64,000 nucleotides of DNA from Diphasiastrum complanatum (taxonomy: Eukaryota; Streptophyta; Lycopodiopsida; Lycopodiales; Lycopodiaceae): assembly GCA_029204225.1 (NCBI GenBank), contig MU831830.1, positions 1 through 64,000 on the forward strand, given 5' to 3'. Of this stretch, positions 36,930 through 46,747 are shown one piece after another; positions within the stretch are counted from its first letter, which is position 1; each line of letters opens with the position of its first letter. The notes under the pieces were generated by a model. The model saw nothing but the letters and a program-made list of their open reading frames with translations, was not told the DNA's origin and made no database searches. A program made the position numbers and the translations under genes.

Positions 36930-37240
36930 TGACTCGCAAAAAAAATGACTCGTGCAAGGGTGTGAGATGACTCATGGACGAAAACGTACTACTCGTAGAT
37001 GACTCGTATAGAAGATGACTTTAAAAAAAAAATGACTTGTGCAAGGATGGGAGATGACTCGTACTCGCAGATGACTCGTACAGAAGATGACTCGCAGATG
37101 ACTCGTGCAAGGGTGAGAGATGACTCGTAGTCGCAGATGACTCGTACAAGGGTGGGAGATGACTCGTACTCGCAGAGGCTAAAATGATTTGTACAGGTCA
37201 GGAGGAGGTAAAAACCATCTAAAAATGACTCGCACAACAG
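36930..37240 (+). repeat. TGACTCG-rich degenerate tandem array
   Basis: GATGACTCG or close variants recur more than ten times at 11- to 30-bp spacing, with variable linkers such as TACAGAA, TGCAAGGGTGAGA and TACTCGCA. The minus frame reads as a repetitive RVICEYESSPTL peptide. It ends in sequence still rich in ACTCGCACA up to about 37,950. TGACTC is half of an AP-1/GCN4-type site, but no function is shown. Confidence 0.75.
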
Positions 37241-38130
37241 ACTTTTGAGGGTTTATGCACTCGCACAATTGACTAAAGATTTACGAACTCGCACATCTGC
37301 ACACCTTGTTGCAAGTACTCGCACAACTGACTCAAGATGACGCTAGGATGATACTAGACCTCCCTTTGTTGAGGTGCTAAAACAATACTAAGGTTCAAGA
37401 ATTGATGTACTGTTTTGAAATGATTCGCACAAAGGGTAGGCAACTAACATAGGGTCTTAACATTCCAAAAATAGCTTGTGCAAGTACTATGTGAGTACTA
37501 TGCAAGAGCTACTAATGGAAAAATTTAAGGATGTGAAAGATTTCAAACTAGTCTTACCCTGTTTTACCTTTTTTTTTAAATTTGACCTTTTCTTTGGTCT
37601 TTGTAGGTTGTGCAAGAACTGGGAAGGTTTTCGCACAACTGTGCGAGTCTGGTCAAATCTCGGTCTACGCAGTTGTACAAAATGGTCAAGTTGATTAAAA
37701 CTTTCCAGAAACCTTAAAAAATGACTCACACACCTAATTTTTGGATGAAAAAAAAATCTTTTCCCTCCAAAATAAAGTTGTGCGAGTAGGCGTTTAGGAC
37801 ACTTGACTGATAGTCTTAAAAAGAGAAGAAGATTCGCACACCTGAAACCCTGGAGCTCGAAGATCAGAAACAGTCCTTGGGGAAGATCAGAAGCTTGGGG
37901 AAGATCAGAAGCTGTGAAGAACTGAGGACTACTCGCACAACCTACTCGCACATGATAGTAAAAAATACAACTGATTTTTTTCAGATTGACCTTTCTTCTG
38001 AGAAAAAGGCTATGAATTTTTTCTCATTGCAACATTTTCATCTACAATAGCAGCTATATCCGTACCCCCTTCGCTGCAGCCTTGGTAGCTTGTTGAACCT
38101 CCTGAATCGCCTGCCTCTCTGCCTAAGAAG
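37241..38130. other. ACTCGCACA-rich DNA, no gene seen
   Basis: Scattered CTCGCACA words continue from the array at lower density. Short frames on both strands are not convincing. Confidence 0.5.
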
Positions 38131-38132
38131 TT

Positions 38133-38660
38133 CTATCCTTCAAAGGCATAGGACGCCGCAACAACCATATCCATAGATACTGCCGACACACGTCCTATAA
38201 TACCATGTCCAAAACTAGTTTGAAAAGCATGTTCAACAGAAGTAGGAGCGGCAGCAACAGCTGACCTCACAGGAGATGTTGACAGCACGTTTGAGATTCC
38301 ATCATTAGTGACATTCAAACCCTCAAGGCGAATGGTTAGCGTAGAAGCGTTGGAAAGGGACTTGTCCGCTGAGCTATCTATCCGCAGGAGGAGCTGCTAC
38401 TACCCTTCTGGAGAGAGGCGAAGGCACATGAATGGGTGTAGATCTAAGGGAAGAGGTATCTGGTATGAGCAAGGTAGGAATTATGACAGGGGAAGAGGAA
38501 TTTGCGACCACTCGCAGCGATGTTGCTGCTCTAGGAGGCTCCGGAGCTTCAGGACGGCCAAGCTCAGAGCTTGGTGTGATGAAACCTACCTGCCTCACCT
38601 TGGGATTGATCACCATGCGAGCACCTCGCCGTGTCTCCATCGTTGCAACTCATTGAGCCC
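38133..38660 (-). pseudogene. Unrecognised gene fragment (Pro/Ser-rich)
   Basis: Less AT-rich than its surroundings. Minus-strand frames hold METRRGARMVINPKVRQVGF and TPSSELGRPEAPEPPRAATS, then a Ser/Pro-rich stretch to PADR. After a frameshift come GLNVTNDGISNVLSTSPVRS and GHGIIGRVSAVSMDMVVAAS. A T-rich CAG acceptor-like site precedes it at about 38,668. It looks like one or two exons of a nuclear gene, possibly captured. I cannot assign a family. Confidence 0.4.
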
Positions 38661-39234
38661 TGCTGCTGAAAAAAAGGCACAAAAAAAAAAGCAAAAACAA
38701 AAGAACACATGAGTTGAGCAATCATATTGTGGATCTAAAGCTAAAAAAAACAACATATACCAAGAAATCAGCAGCGGCTGTCTGCAACTCATAAAAAAAA
38801 ACGACGTCTACAACTCGCACATGCAGTTTTTAGGGATCTTAATGCCTGCAAACAACTAAACCAAGTTGTGCAAGTGGGTTTTGCTCAAAACAAACATCCA
38901 TGAATCCTTCGTGTGCTATCTACCGGCTGATTCTAAGTTGATGCCCTTCTCAAAAACCAAGAACACAATCCAACATATAAACATCTTCGAAGGTCATTGA
39001 TCTGCTAATTTGGACAGTAACTAGGCAGTCCCGTGAAAGCCCTCTTGAAAATCTAACCAAAAATCTGCCTTCGTAAACATCCCGAAACTTGCGCCTGTCT
39101 AGCTTTGGAAGACCAGAGATTTAAACAAGAAATAAGCAAGATTGTACACTGCAAATGCAAGAAAGAAAGTAACAAGTTAGCAAACAAGTAGAAAGGTGAG
39201 AAAAGAGCAGAAAGAGCGGAAACGACGCCAATGT
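38661..39234. other. No gene seen
   Basis: AT-rich DNA with short A-runs. No feature recognised. Confidence 0.5.
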
Positions 39235-39811
39235 TGTATCTTCGGCATCCACACCGGCTATGGCTCCAACTAGCATAACTATGGCAGTCTCCTCCTCTAA
39301 GGCTTATCCTACTAGAGAATGGAGGGCCTGGATTAACTTGACTTGTTGCAAGATCAATACTGTACAATACAATGTGAAGTAACACAGTACATGAAACCAC
39401 ACAAGGGAGAACACTCAGAGAGAAAGATAAGCATGTATTGCAAATGAGGTTCTTTTTGAAAATGGACTCTTCCACTCCTATTTATACTTGGAGTGGTGGT
39501 CACTTACAAAAATGCACTGTGGGACAAGTAAGCCACAGAGACTAACTTAACTTTGAATCACACTGGTGCCATGGGACAAACCCCCAAAAGGCCTTTGTGA
39601 CTAACTTTTACTTAACTTGAAATCACATATCTATGTGCAGTGCCCATGGCATTTTAAACTTAAAACTAAATAACTTAAGGTAGTACGGAAATCGTAAAAA
39701 CCTAAACTTGTTGGGTAAGTTCTACGTTTAAATCCTATCCTGCTTGTATTTTCGAAGATGTTCCGTAGGATGGCTAGAACATTCCTTGGAATATTAGCCT
39801 ATAACGTTATT
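39235..39811. repeat. Insertion-like segment before Copia RNase H tail
   Basis: Its first about 60 bp match 9,528-9,590. In both places the match abuts a Copia RNase H frame: at 9,525 the frame stops, and at 39,812 the next part of such a frame begins. A mobile element inserted at this point in an RNase H gene, followed by rearrangement, would explain both. No clear target duplication is visible. Confidence 0.45.
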
Positions 39812-40031
39812 GGCCAACTCTAGATTTCACTCTAGGAATAAGCACATTGAGATTCGATATCACTATATTAGGAGTAAAGTTCTCGATAGAGAGATAAGCT
39901 TAACATACTATCGAACGCAAGACATGATTGTAGATGTGTTTAGCAAGGCATTGAGCATTGATGCACACAACAGATTTTGTGCATCGCTTAGGCTAAAGAT
40001 CATGGCACTCATGGATCCGAAGCAACAATAG
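39812..40031 (+). pseudogene. Copia RNase H C-terminal fragment
   Basis: Encodes SRFHSRNKHIEIRYHYIRSK, then EISLTYYRTQDMIVDVFSKAL and ends RLKIMALMDPKQQ-stop: the end of Copia RNase H. It continues the family broken at 9,525. It is only about 70 codons and has no upstream pol next to it. Confidence 0.8.
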
Positions 40032-40288
40032 GAAAAGACTGGTAAACAAGGATATATGCGATTTATCATCCAGAGGAGGTCATAGAAAAAGATGAATTTG
40101 TGCATTCAAGTAAGTTATAGCTTATTTGGTATTGAATACTGCTTGAACTTTTTTATTCATTCATAATCACTAGTTTTGTTATTTATTCATTTCAACTTTC
40201 TGTTGATTTGCTTATTATGCTGTTGTGAATACTATGAGTGTCCATGATTTCTATTGACATTTTCATGAACATTATGTTTGCAATGCAG
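40032..40288. other. Spacer, no gene seen
   Basis: AT-rich, ending in a T-rich TTTGCAATGCAG acceptor-like site that precedes the next exon-like frame. Confidence 0.4.
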
Positions 40289-41577
40289 ATCAACATTGGT
40301 TGTTGAGGACCATTTGGCCGATGAGATTTCCATTGAAAATTCACTAGGCTTTATCTTGACTTCTAAATCTATGAAATCAATGTTAAACAGTAACAAAATG
40401 AAAAAGATTAAGGCTTCAGGTACTGATAGCATTATGAATGAAGTTGACACTACATTGGTTCAGGGGGACATGTGATTTTCTAGCATCAGTAGAGAAGCAT
40501 ATGCAACAATGTTTAAGATGATACAGGAGGCATTTGCACAGGTAAGTATTAAGAAGTTTTTAATCCCACGACCATTTCATCTTAAAAAACACAGAGACAT
40601 GTTAAACCGAGTTATGTAGACAATAGTTGGTAATCCATCTCATATTAATGAAGTTTATTGCTCAAAAGGAGAATGTCTAGCATATAATAATTCCAACAAT
40701 TTATTTATTGATATTAATAAGCTACTAACATTCATCATAAAATTTTTTGGTATTATAAACGAGAATGTCAATAGCAAATTGATAGTTGTTCTCAAGTTAT
40801 ATGAGTCTGAAATTATAAAAGGACAAAAAATGGAGAGTTAGTCTTACGATCATAAATGGAGCACTTTTAAATTCAAAAAACTCAGAAGGCCTCAACTTCA
40901 GTGTTCAATCAAAAAATGATATCTGGTGGTTGGCAGCATTTAAAGTATAGCAGTTCTTTCGCATAATCAATAGGGATAATAATTTTAATATGGATTTCAT
41001 TTGGCAAATCTTCTCTGTGTTAATATTATGAGGATAAATCACATTTTTTTTTTCTCTTATAGGTGATGAAAGAAGACCATGACATTCTCTCATGGATAAT
41101 TAATAGAACGTGATATTTTGCCACCATAAAAAATCACATGGAGGGAGTTCCACTCAATATTCCTGGAATTGGCACTTTCAACATAGAATGGCATTTAGCA
41201 GGAGATTTGAAGACATTCAGATGTATGTTTAATGTATCCCATGGCACTAACTCTAAACACCCTTGTTTGTACTGCATGAAAAAAACAAAAGACATGACAA
41301 GGAGTACATGAATATCAAGAGATCGAGAAGATCCTAATTGGAAACCCGTACTACCGATTCCTCTTCAAAATGTACATATCTGTACGATGCATGCAGCAGA
41401 GGTGCGTATAATAAAAAAAATAATATAACTTCACATCTTGTTTGCATGGAATTTTGAGCCAGAGGCATCTGCGAAGGAAGCTATTTCTAGATTAGAGGAT
41501 GTATTGTCTAAATCCGGCTTACATAAAGGCCACGTTAAAATAAAAAAGGACGCCAAGCGATAAGGTAAAATAGGAAA
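40289..41577 (+). pseudogene. Unrecognised gene remnant, 5' part
   Basis: Exon-like 40,289-40,541 has a CAG acceptor and CACAG|GTAAGT donor, with one internal TGA. Further frames follow: KFFGIINENVNSKLIVVLKL near 40,740, NSEGLNFSVQSKNDIWW near 40,880, then IPGIGTFNIEWHLAGDLKTF with a C-x2-C pair near 41,160-41,280. Next are NVHICTMHAAE and LHILFAWNFEPEASAKEAIS up to the insertion. Frameshifts and stops show decay. The same frame resumes beyond element 2. It could be a domesticated or mobile DNA-transposase-like gene, but no catalytic motif can be assigned. Confidence 0.5.
41573..41577 (+). repeat. Target site duplication GGAAA, left
   Basis: GGAAA directly precedes the left LTR of element 2 and is repeated directly after its right LTR at 45,934-45,938. 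Confidence 0.9.
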
Positions 41578-42054
41578 TGATAAATTTTACAGTTTTTAGG
41601 ACAATAATGATTGTACTTTACAATCATAGAGAGTTATTGGTTGCTTAATCAATGAATCTATCAAGTTCTACACATTAGATCTTGATCTAGATTCACTACA
41701 CTTGGATTTAAGCAAGAGCAATGGATCAACACATCATTTTTTAGTGAGAGCGGCTTCACACGTGTGGAGTACTGTCCACTGTACGGCCTGCACCTGAAAC
41801 AACAAGTACAATGATACTAGATAGCAATCATGCATAAAAATCACAAGACAAATGACTAGAAATCTCACAAAAGTGTAGAGTGCAAAAGTCTCATCAATTT
41901 TCTTAGCAAAATGATGATCCTTTTATGGATCAAGTACATCCATGAGTCTGGTACAGTCCAGCAGGCCTTCACACGTGTGAAGAGTGCCACATCACTCATA
42001 TCTATCCATTTGATCCATCCTTGATCCTTATCCAATAGTTGACCTTCTAGAATA
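41578..42054 (-). repeat. Element 2, truncated 3' LTR
   Basis: Matches 45,072-45,548 base for base on reading. The match stops after CTAGAATA, where the gag-pol frame begins. Contains a 16-bp perfect palindrome, CTTCACACGTGTGAAG, at 41,967-41,982. Confidence 0.9.
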
Positions 42055-44476
42055 ATGTAGCTAAAAAAGAGTAAGAGGTAGAAGATGTAGAGCCTTCCTT
42101 TTGCTTTCCCTTGTCCACATAGGTAAGCCTTGAGGGCTCGGCCTTGCTCCTTGATGATCTTCTTGGCCCCTTTTGACTTGGATCCAAATCTCCATCCTCG
42201 GGTTTGTCATGATCCTCCTCGGGTTTGTCAAGATCCTCCTCGGATTTGTCAAGATCTTCAATGCACAATGGGTTAGATCCATTTGACAAGCTCTTAGCAA
42301 ATTGTGACTCATCAAAAAGTACATCCTTGCTTACCTTTACTTTCTTGGATGTAGGATCATATATCCTATATCCCTTGCTATTTTCTCCATAGCCAACAAA
42401 GATTCCTTTGAAGGAGGTAGCATCTTCTTTCCTTCTAGTCTCCAAAGGAATGTGTACATAACAAGTACATCCAAAGATCTTAAAATATTTTACATTGGGT
42501 TTCTTATCAAACAAGGCTTGATAAGGTGAGATCCCATCTATAGCACTACTAGGAAGTCTATTACACAAATAATTAGCACATGTTATGGCTTCTCCCCAAA
42601 ATGAGATGGGAAGTGATGCATCAAGCCTCAAGGACTTTGCACACTCACATAGACTCCTATTTTTCCTCTCGGCCACCCCATTTTGTTGAGGGGTGTAGGA
42701 ACAAGTGTATTGTAACTTAATACCATTGATCTCACAAAAGTCTTTCATTTTATTGGAGGTGTACTCTCCTCCATTATCACATCTTAGTGCTTTGATAGAA
42801 GTACTAAGTTGTTTCTCTACTAGAGACTTGAACTTAATGAAAGCTTCATAAACAAGATTTTTCTTTGATAGTAACTCAATCCATGTGAATCTAGTACAAT
42901 CATCTATAAAAGTTACATACATCAAGGCACCTCCATTACTTGCATGTGAAAAACTATGTACATCAGAATGTATGAGATCCAAGGGAGAGAGAGATCTTGA
43001 TGAAGATTTCTTGTAAGAAGATTTGTGTGACTTTGCAAGGCCACATGCCTCACACATTTTTCCACACTTCTTGAAAGCTCTTGGTAGGCCGAGAGCTAGT
43101 TCCTTGCTTGCCATTGACTCCATAGATTGAAGATTAGGATGGCCTAATCTCTTATGCCAAAGCTCCACTTGAGTTAGCTCCTCCCTAGCCAAGTTCACAC
43201 TTTCACTTGCAACATTAGCATCCAACTTGAAAAGTCTACCTTGCTTAATGCCACTAGCTATGCACTTATCATTTTTCAAGATGGAACAAACTCCATTCTT
43301 GAAATGTACATCTAGTCCATTGTCCATTAATTGTCCTACACTAAGCAAGTTTCTTGAAATGGTAGGAACATACAAAACATTATCTAGATCTATCCTTTTA
43401 GATGTGCCTAAACAAAGAGGTATAGATCCTATGCCATCTATCTTGCATGCTTGATCACTAGCAGTGTATATTGACTTCTTAGAGTCATTACAAGATAGAA
43501 GAGTAGAAAAATAATGCTTGTTAAAGGACATGTGGGAACTAGCCCCACTATCTATCCACCATGTGTCTTGACTTGAAGTTGGTGTAGATGCAACCATTAA
43601 GGATGTGTTGAATCCATCCTCATATTCTTCCTCTTGAGCAATGTTCCCTTGATCTCCTTTGGCTTGTTGATTCTTCTTCAAGTAGCATTCTGAGGCAAAG
43701 TGTCCTTTCTTTCCACAAAAGAAACACTTTAGTTTTGCCTTGTTCTTCACTTTGCCTTTGGAGGTAGATCCTCCATTCTTCATCTCAGCCTCCTTGCCTT
43801 GATTTTTCTTGAATGGATTTTGCTTTTTCTTGCCTTTAGATGTAAAGTTAGCTTTCTCCTCTCCTCCATTAAGTGACATGCTATCCATTCTTGTCTTGAG
43901 GTGTAGAAGCCTACTCTCCTCGGCCACAAGAACATTGTGCAACTTTTCAATGGATGGAAGAGAGTCTTGAATGGCAAATGATTGGACTAAGTTGGTAAAC
44001 TCATCACTTAGACCATTCAAAATGATTTGTACTAGTTCTTGATCTTGGATCTTCTCTCCTATTGCACTTAACTCCTTGTTAAGAGATTTGATCCTAAGAA
44101 CATACTCTTGTCCACTCTCTCCACTTCCTTTCATGCTTTGGAAAACTTGATTTCTTAGCATGAGGATTCTTGAAGTATTGTTGGATTCATAAATGCTCTT
44201 TAATGAATCCCAAGCCTCTTTGGATGAGGTACAAGAAGACACCTCTTTCAAGAGGTCATTGCATACATTTAACTTTATGCAATGTAGAGCTAATCTTGCT
44301 CTCTTCTTGTATTTGGCTTGTTCTTGGGGAGTTTGAGGCTCTTCCTCTACTCCTTGAACTATGTCATATAGATCATGGATCACTAGGAGTGATTCCATTC
44401 TCACTTTCCAAATGGAATAATTTGTGGAAGTGAGTCTCTCACTTGGTTCCATCAAATATCCACCCATGGATGACAT
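42047..44476 (-). CDS. Copia gag-protease-integrase polyprotein, element 2
   Basis: One uninterrupted 809-codon frame. Gag (UBN2-type, WKVRMESLL near residue 23) spans about 1-200. A CCHC knuckle (C-F-F-C-GKKGH-FASE-C) is at about 251-264. Protease catalytic DSGASSHM is at about 310, GAG-pre-integrase ELWHKRLGH at about 440, and the integrase core (FIDDCTRF, GGEYTS, TPQQNGVAERKNR) at about 500-640. A lysine- and acid-rich tail ends with a stop inside LTR sequence. RT and RNase H are absent, so it cannot copy itself unaided. The frame is intact, which suggests a very recent deletion or transmission in trans. Confidence 0.9.
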   Translation of the reverse strand: MSSMGGYLMEPSERLTSTNYSIWKVRMESLLVIHDLYDIVQGVEEEPQTPQEQAKYKKRARLALHCIKLNVCNDLLKEVSSCTSSKEAWDSLKSIYESNNTSRILMLRNQVFQSMKGSGESGQEYVLRIKSLNKELSAIGEKIQDQELVQIILNGLSDEFTNLVQSFAIQDSLPSIEKLHNVLVAEESRLLHLKTRMDSMSLNGGEEKANFTSKGKKKQNPFKKNQGKEAEMKNGGSTSKGKVKNKAKLKCFFCGKKGHFASECYLKKNQQAKGDQGNIAQEEEYEDGFNTSLMVASTPTSSQDTWWIDSGASSHMSFNKHYFSTLLSCNDSKKSIYTASDQACKIDGIGSIPLCLGTSKRIDLDNVLYVPTISRNLLSVGQLMDNGLDVHFKNGVCSILKNDKCIASGIKQGRLFKLDANVASESVNLAREELTQVELWHKRLGHPNLQSMESMASKELALGLPRAFKKCGKMCEACGLAKSHKSSYKKSSSRSLSPLDLIHSDVHSFSHASNGGALMYVTFIDDCTRFTWIELLSKKNLVYEAFIKFKSLVEKQLSTSIKALRCDNGGEYTSNKMKDFCEINGIKLQYTCSYTPQQNGVAERKNRSLCECAKSLRLDASLPISFWGEAITCANYLCNRLPSSAIDGISPYQALFDKKPNVKYFKIFGCTCYVHIPLETRRKEDATSFKGIFVGYGENSKGYRIYDPTSKKVKVSKDVLFDESQFAKSLSNGSNPLCIEDLDKSEEDLDKPEEDHDKPEDGDLDPSQKGPRRSSRSKAEPSRLTYVDKGKQKEGSTSSTSYSFLATLF

Positions 44477-45059
44477 TTTAGAATGAATGCTCTTTTAAAA
44501 ATCACAAAGATTTTTGAATTTTAAAAGATCTATGAAGTGGCCTAAAGCTTACTAGAATGCCTATAGGCTTGTCTCTATCAAACTAACACACAAGCTTGAA
44601 TGATACTCAAAGATCTTACCAAAAATTTCTAGCTTTCACTCTCACAAAAAAAATTGCTTTACACTTTTCTTAGAGATTTCACTTCAACTAAGGATCTGAA
44701 CAAATCAGCCTCTTAGATCTGATCTTAGACTCTAAAAAGAAATGCTTCAATGATCCAAAACACTATTTGGTCATAGGCATTAGTTAGAATGAATCTAGAT
44801 CAATACTATGCTTCAAACAGCACCAAAAATGAACTAGTATTGTGATTTTGGGACCAAAAAACACAAAGTAACTTGAATTGAAAGTTGCTGTACGGTTTCA
44901 CACGTGTGAAAAGTACATACACAGCCTCCAAGTCGTTTTGATCCAAATGATTACAAGCTATCACTCTAGAAGAACTCGCCCTCACTAGTATTGGCCAAAA
45001 AACAAATTTTGCCAATGATCTTTACAAGATTTATGATTCAATGATCACTCTCTTACTTA
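44477..45059 (-). other. Element 2 leader (5' untranslated)
   Basis: Between the gag start and PBS. It contains a 16-bp perfect palindrome, TTTCACACGTGTGAAA, at 44,896-44,911, also found in other element LTRs here. Confidence 0.7.
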
Positions 45060-45071
45060 GCTCTGATACCA
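45060..45071 (-). other. Primer binding site, element 2
   Basis: Minus strand TGGTATCAGAGC directly follows the 5' LTR. It complements the 3' end of plant initiator tRNA-Met, the usual Copia primer. Confidence 0.9.
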
Positions 45072-45933
45072 TGATAAATTTTACAGTTTTTAGGACAATA
45101 ATGATTGTACTTTACAATCATAGAGAGTTATTGGTTGCTTAATCAATGAATCTATCAAGTTCTACACATTAGATCTTGATCTAGATTCACTACACTTGGA
45201 TTTAAGCAAGAGCAATGGATCAACACATCATTTTTTAGTGAGAGCGGCTTCACACGTGTGGAGTACTGTCCACTGTACGGCCTGCACCTGAAACAACAAG
45301 TACAATGATACTAGATAGCAATCATGCATAAAAATCACAAGACAAATGACTAGAAATCTCACAAAAGTGTAGAGTGCAAAAGTCTCATCAATTTTCTTAG
45401 CAAAATGATGATCCTTTTATGGATCAAGTACATCCATGAGTCTGGTACAGTCCAGCAGGCCTTCACACGTGTGAAGAGTGCCACATCACTCATATCTATC
45501 CATTTGATCCATCCTTGATCCTTATCCAATAGTTGACCTTCTAGAATATGACTAAAATCCAAAAAGCTAGTCTCCTAGAATATAGGAATATTCCCTACAA
45601 AATAGGATCTAAGGAAAATGGTCAACTCTTATCTTCTAGTACTCTATACACACATGTGAACATCCACTTGCCATGTGGGAGCATTTACTCATGCACATGC
45701 AAGGAAAAGCTAATTTGTAGGTGACTAGTCAACTTGACTAAAAACTAGTCATTTCATGTTCACACTAACTAGAATGATACAAAATCAATTTGGATATATA
45801 CAAACATGAAAAGTACATCCTTTCACACATGGGAACATGCTCCACACGTGTGAAATCATATCATCAACATATTCTAATGTTTGATCAATATTTACATGAA
45901 CCAATGTCAAGTGAGAAGTGACAATTTTCAACA
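45072..45933 (-). repeat. Element 2, 5' LTR (862 bp)
   Basis: Full-length LTR ending with TTTTCAACA on the plus strand next to GGAAA. Contains palindromic CACACGTGTG sites at 45,251, 45,463 and 45,843. Confidence 0.9.
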
Positions 45934-46650
45934 GGAAATATTTCATTCAATCCGAGCATTGGAGGATCCAAAGCTCAAGGATTTTTATCAAATTATTCTG
46001 GCAAACAATCCAAGATTCACTACTCGGTTTGGAAAGAGATTATAGCTGCAACTCAAGATTTCGAAGAAGAAGGTTCTACCCGTATACACAAAGTTCAAGT
46101 TTGGAAAAAATTAGACAACATGGTGAAATATTTGAGAAAAGATAAATTTTCAAATACTGATGTACAAATGATACAGGAAACAACTAGTGAATTTGTCGAT
46201 GCAGTTCGAAGTGCATGGGGTGTAGATCATATAACACATTATATGGTAAGATTTCGATGTTACACTACTATAGACAAATATGTGCAATTAATTTACATAC
46301 TTTTGGTACTGATTTAGATTATGCTTGTATGACATGCAACACATATTACGACATCATGCGACATTCTTTGCAAGAAATAGCAGGAAGTCTTAGCATATGG
46401 TCATCGTAAGGAATGGAAAAATCTCATTGGCAAGTAAGAGCGGCATTTCATAAATGTACACAACATGGTGGGACTAGCACACATAACAACTATATACTGC
46501 AACTTTTTCAATGGTTTTACGGAAGAATCCAAATTTGTCATAATACGAAATCAACAGATTATAAAAATTTTTAAAAAGCATGCAAATTTATACAAGCCAA
46601 TAGACACAAAATGAGATTTTGTCTATTAAATGAAATTTTTTACAAAGTAC
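45934..46650 (+). pseudogene. Unrecognised gene remnant, 3' part
   Basis: Continues the frame interrupted by element 2: NPSIGGSKAQGFLSNYSGKQ, VWKEIIAATQDF, KVQVWKKLDNMVKYLRKD and RSAWGVDHITHYM. Frame changes follow, near TFGTDLDYACM and GMEKSHWQVRAAFHKCTQHGG. The order and charged helical character suggest a protein of several hundred residues. No stop occurs from the insertion point to about 46,320, so the reading frame was fairly intact when the element arrived. No named family is claimed. Confidence 0.5.
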
Positions 46651-46747
46651 AATTGAGCAAAATCTACTCTGCTTCCGGTACTTTCTCTAATAAAAGTTGC
46701 AACTTTGAATCATGCAACAATTTCCTTTTTTCGTATGGATCCAAGAG

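Larger units (their letters stand above)
41578..45933 (-). mobile_element. Copia element 2, internally deleted
   Basis: LTR ends (TGTTG...ATCA on the minus strand), a GGAAA target duplication, and PBS all support an insertion. The 5' LTR is 45,072-45,933; the 3' LTR survives only as 41,578-42,054. The LTR parts that can be compared (477 bp) look identical, so insertion was recent. RT, RNase H, PPT and the first about 385 bp of the 3' LTR are missing, and the integrase region is joined directly to LTR sequence. It interrupts the gene remnant at 40,289-46,600. Confidence 0.9.

Noticed and set aside
36930-37240. Possible CRISPR array
   Set aside because: Units are short, irregularly spaced and degenerate, in a eukaryotic nuclear context.
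43227-43454. Plus-strand frames opposite Copia gag-pol (also at 53,580, 54,180, 62,003 and 62,243)
   Set aside because: Shadows of the minus-strand polyprotein frames.
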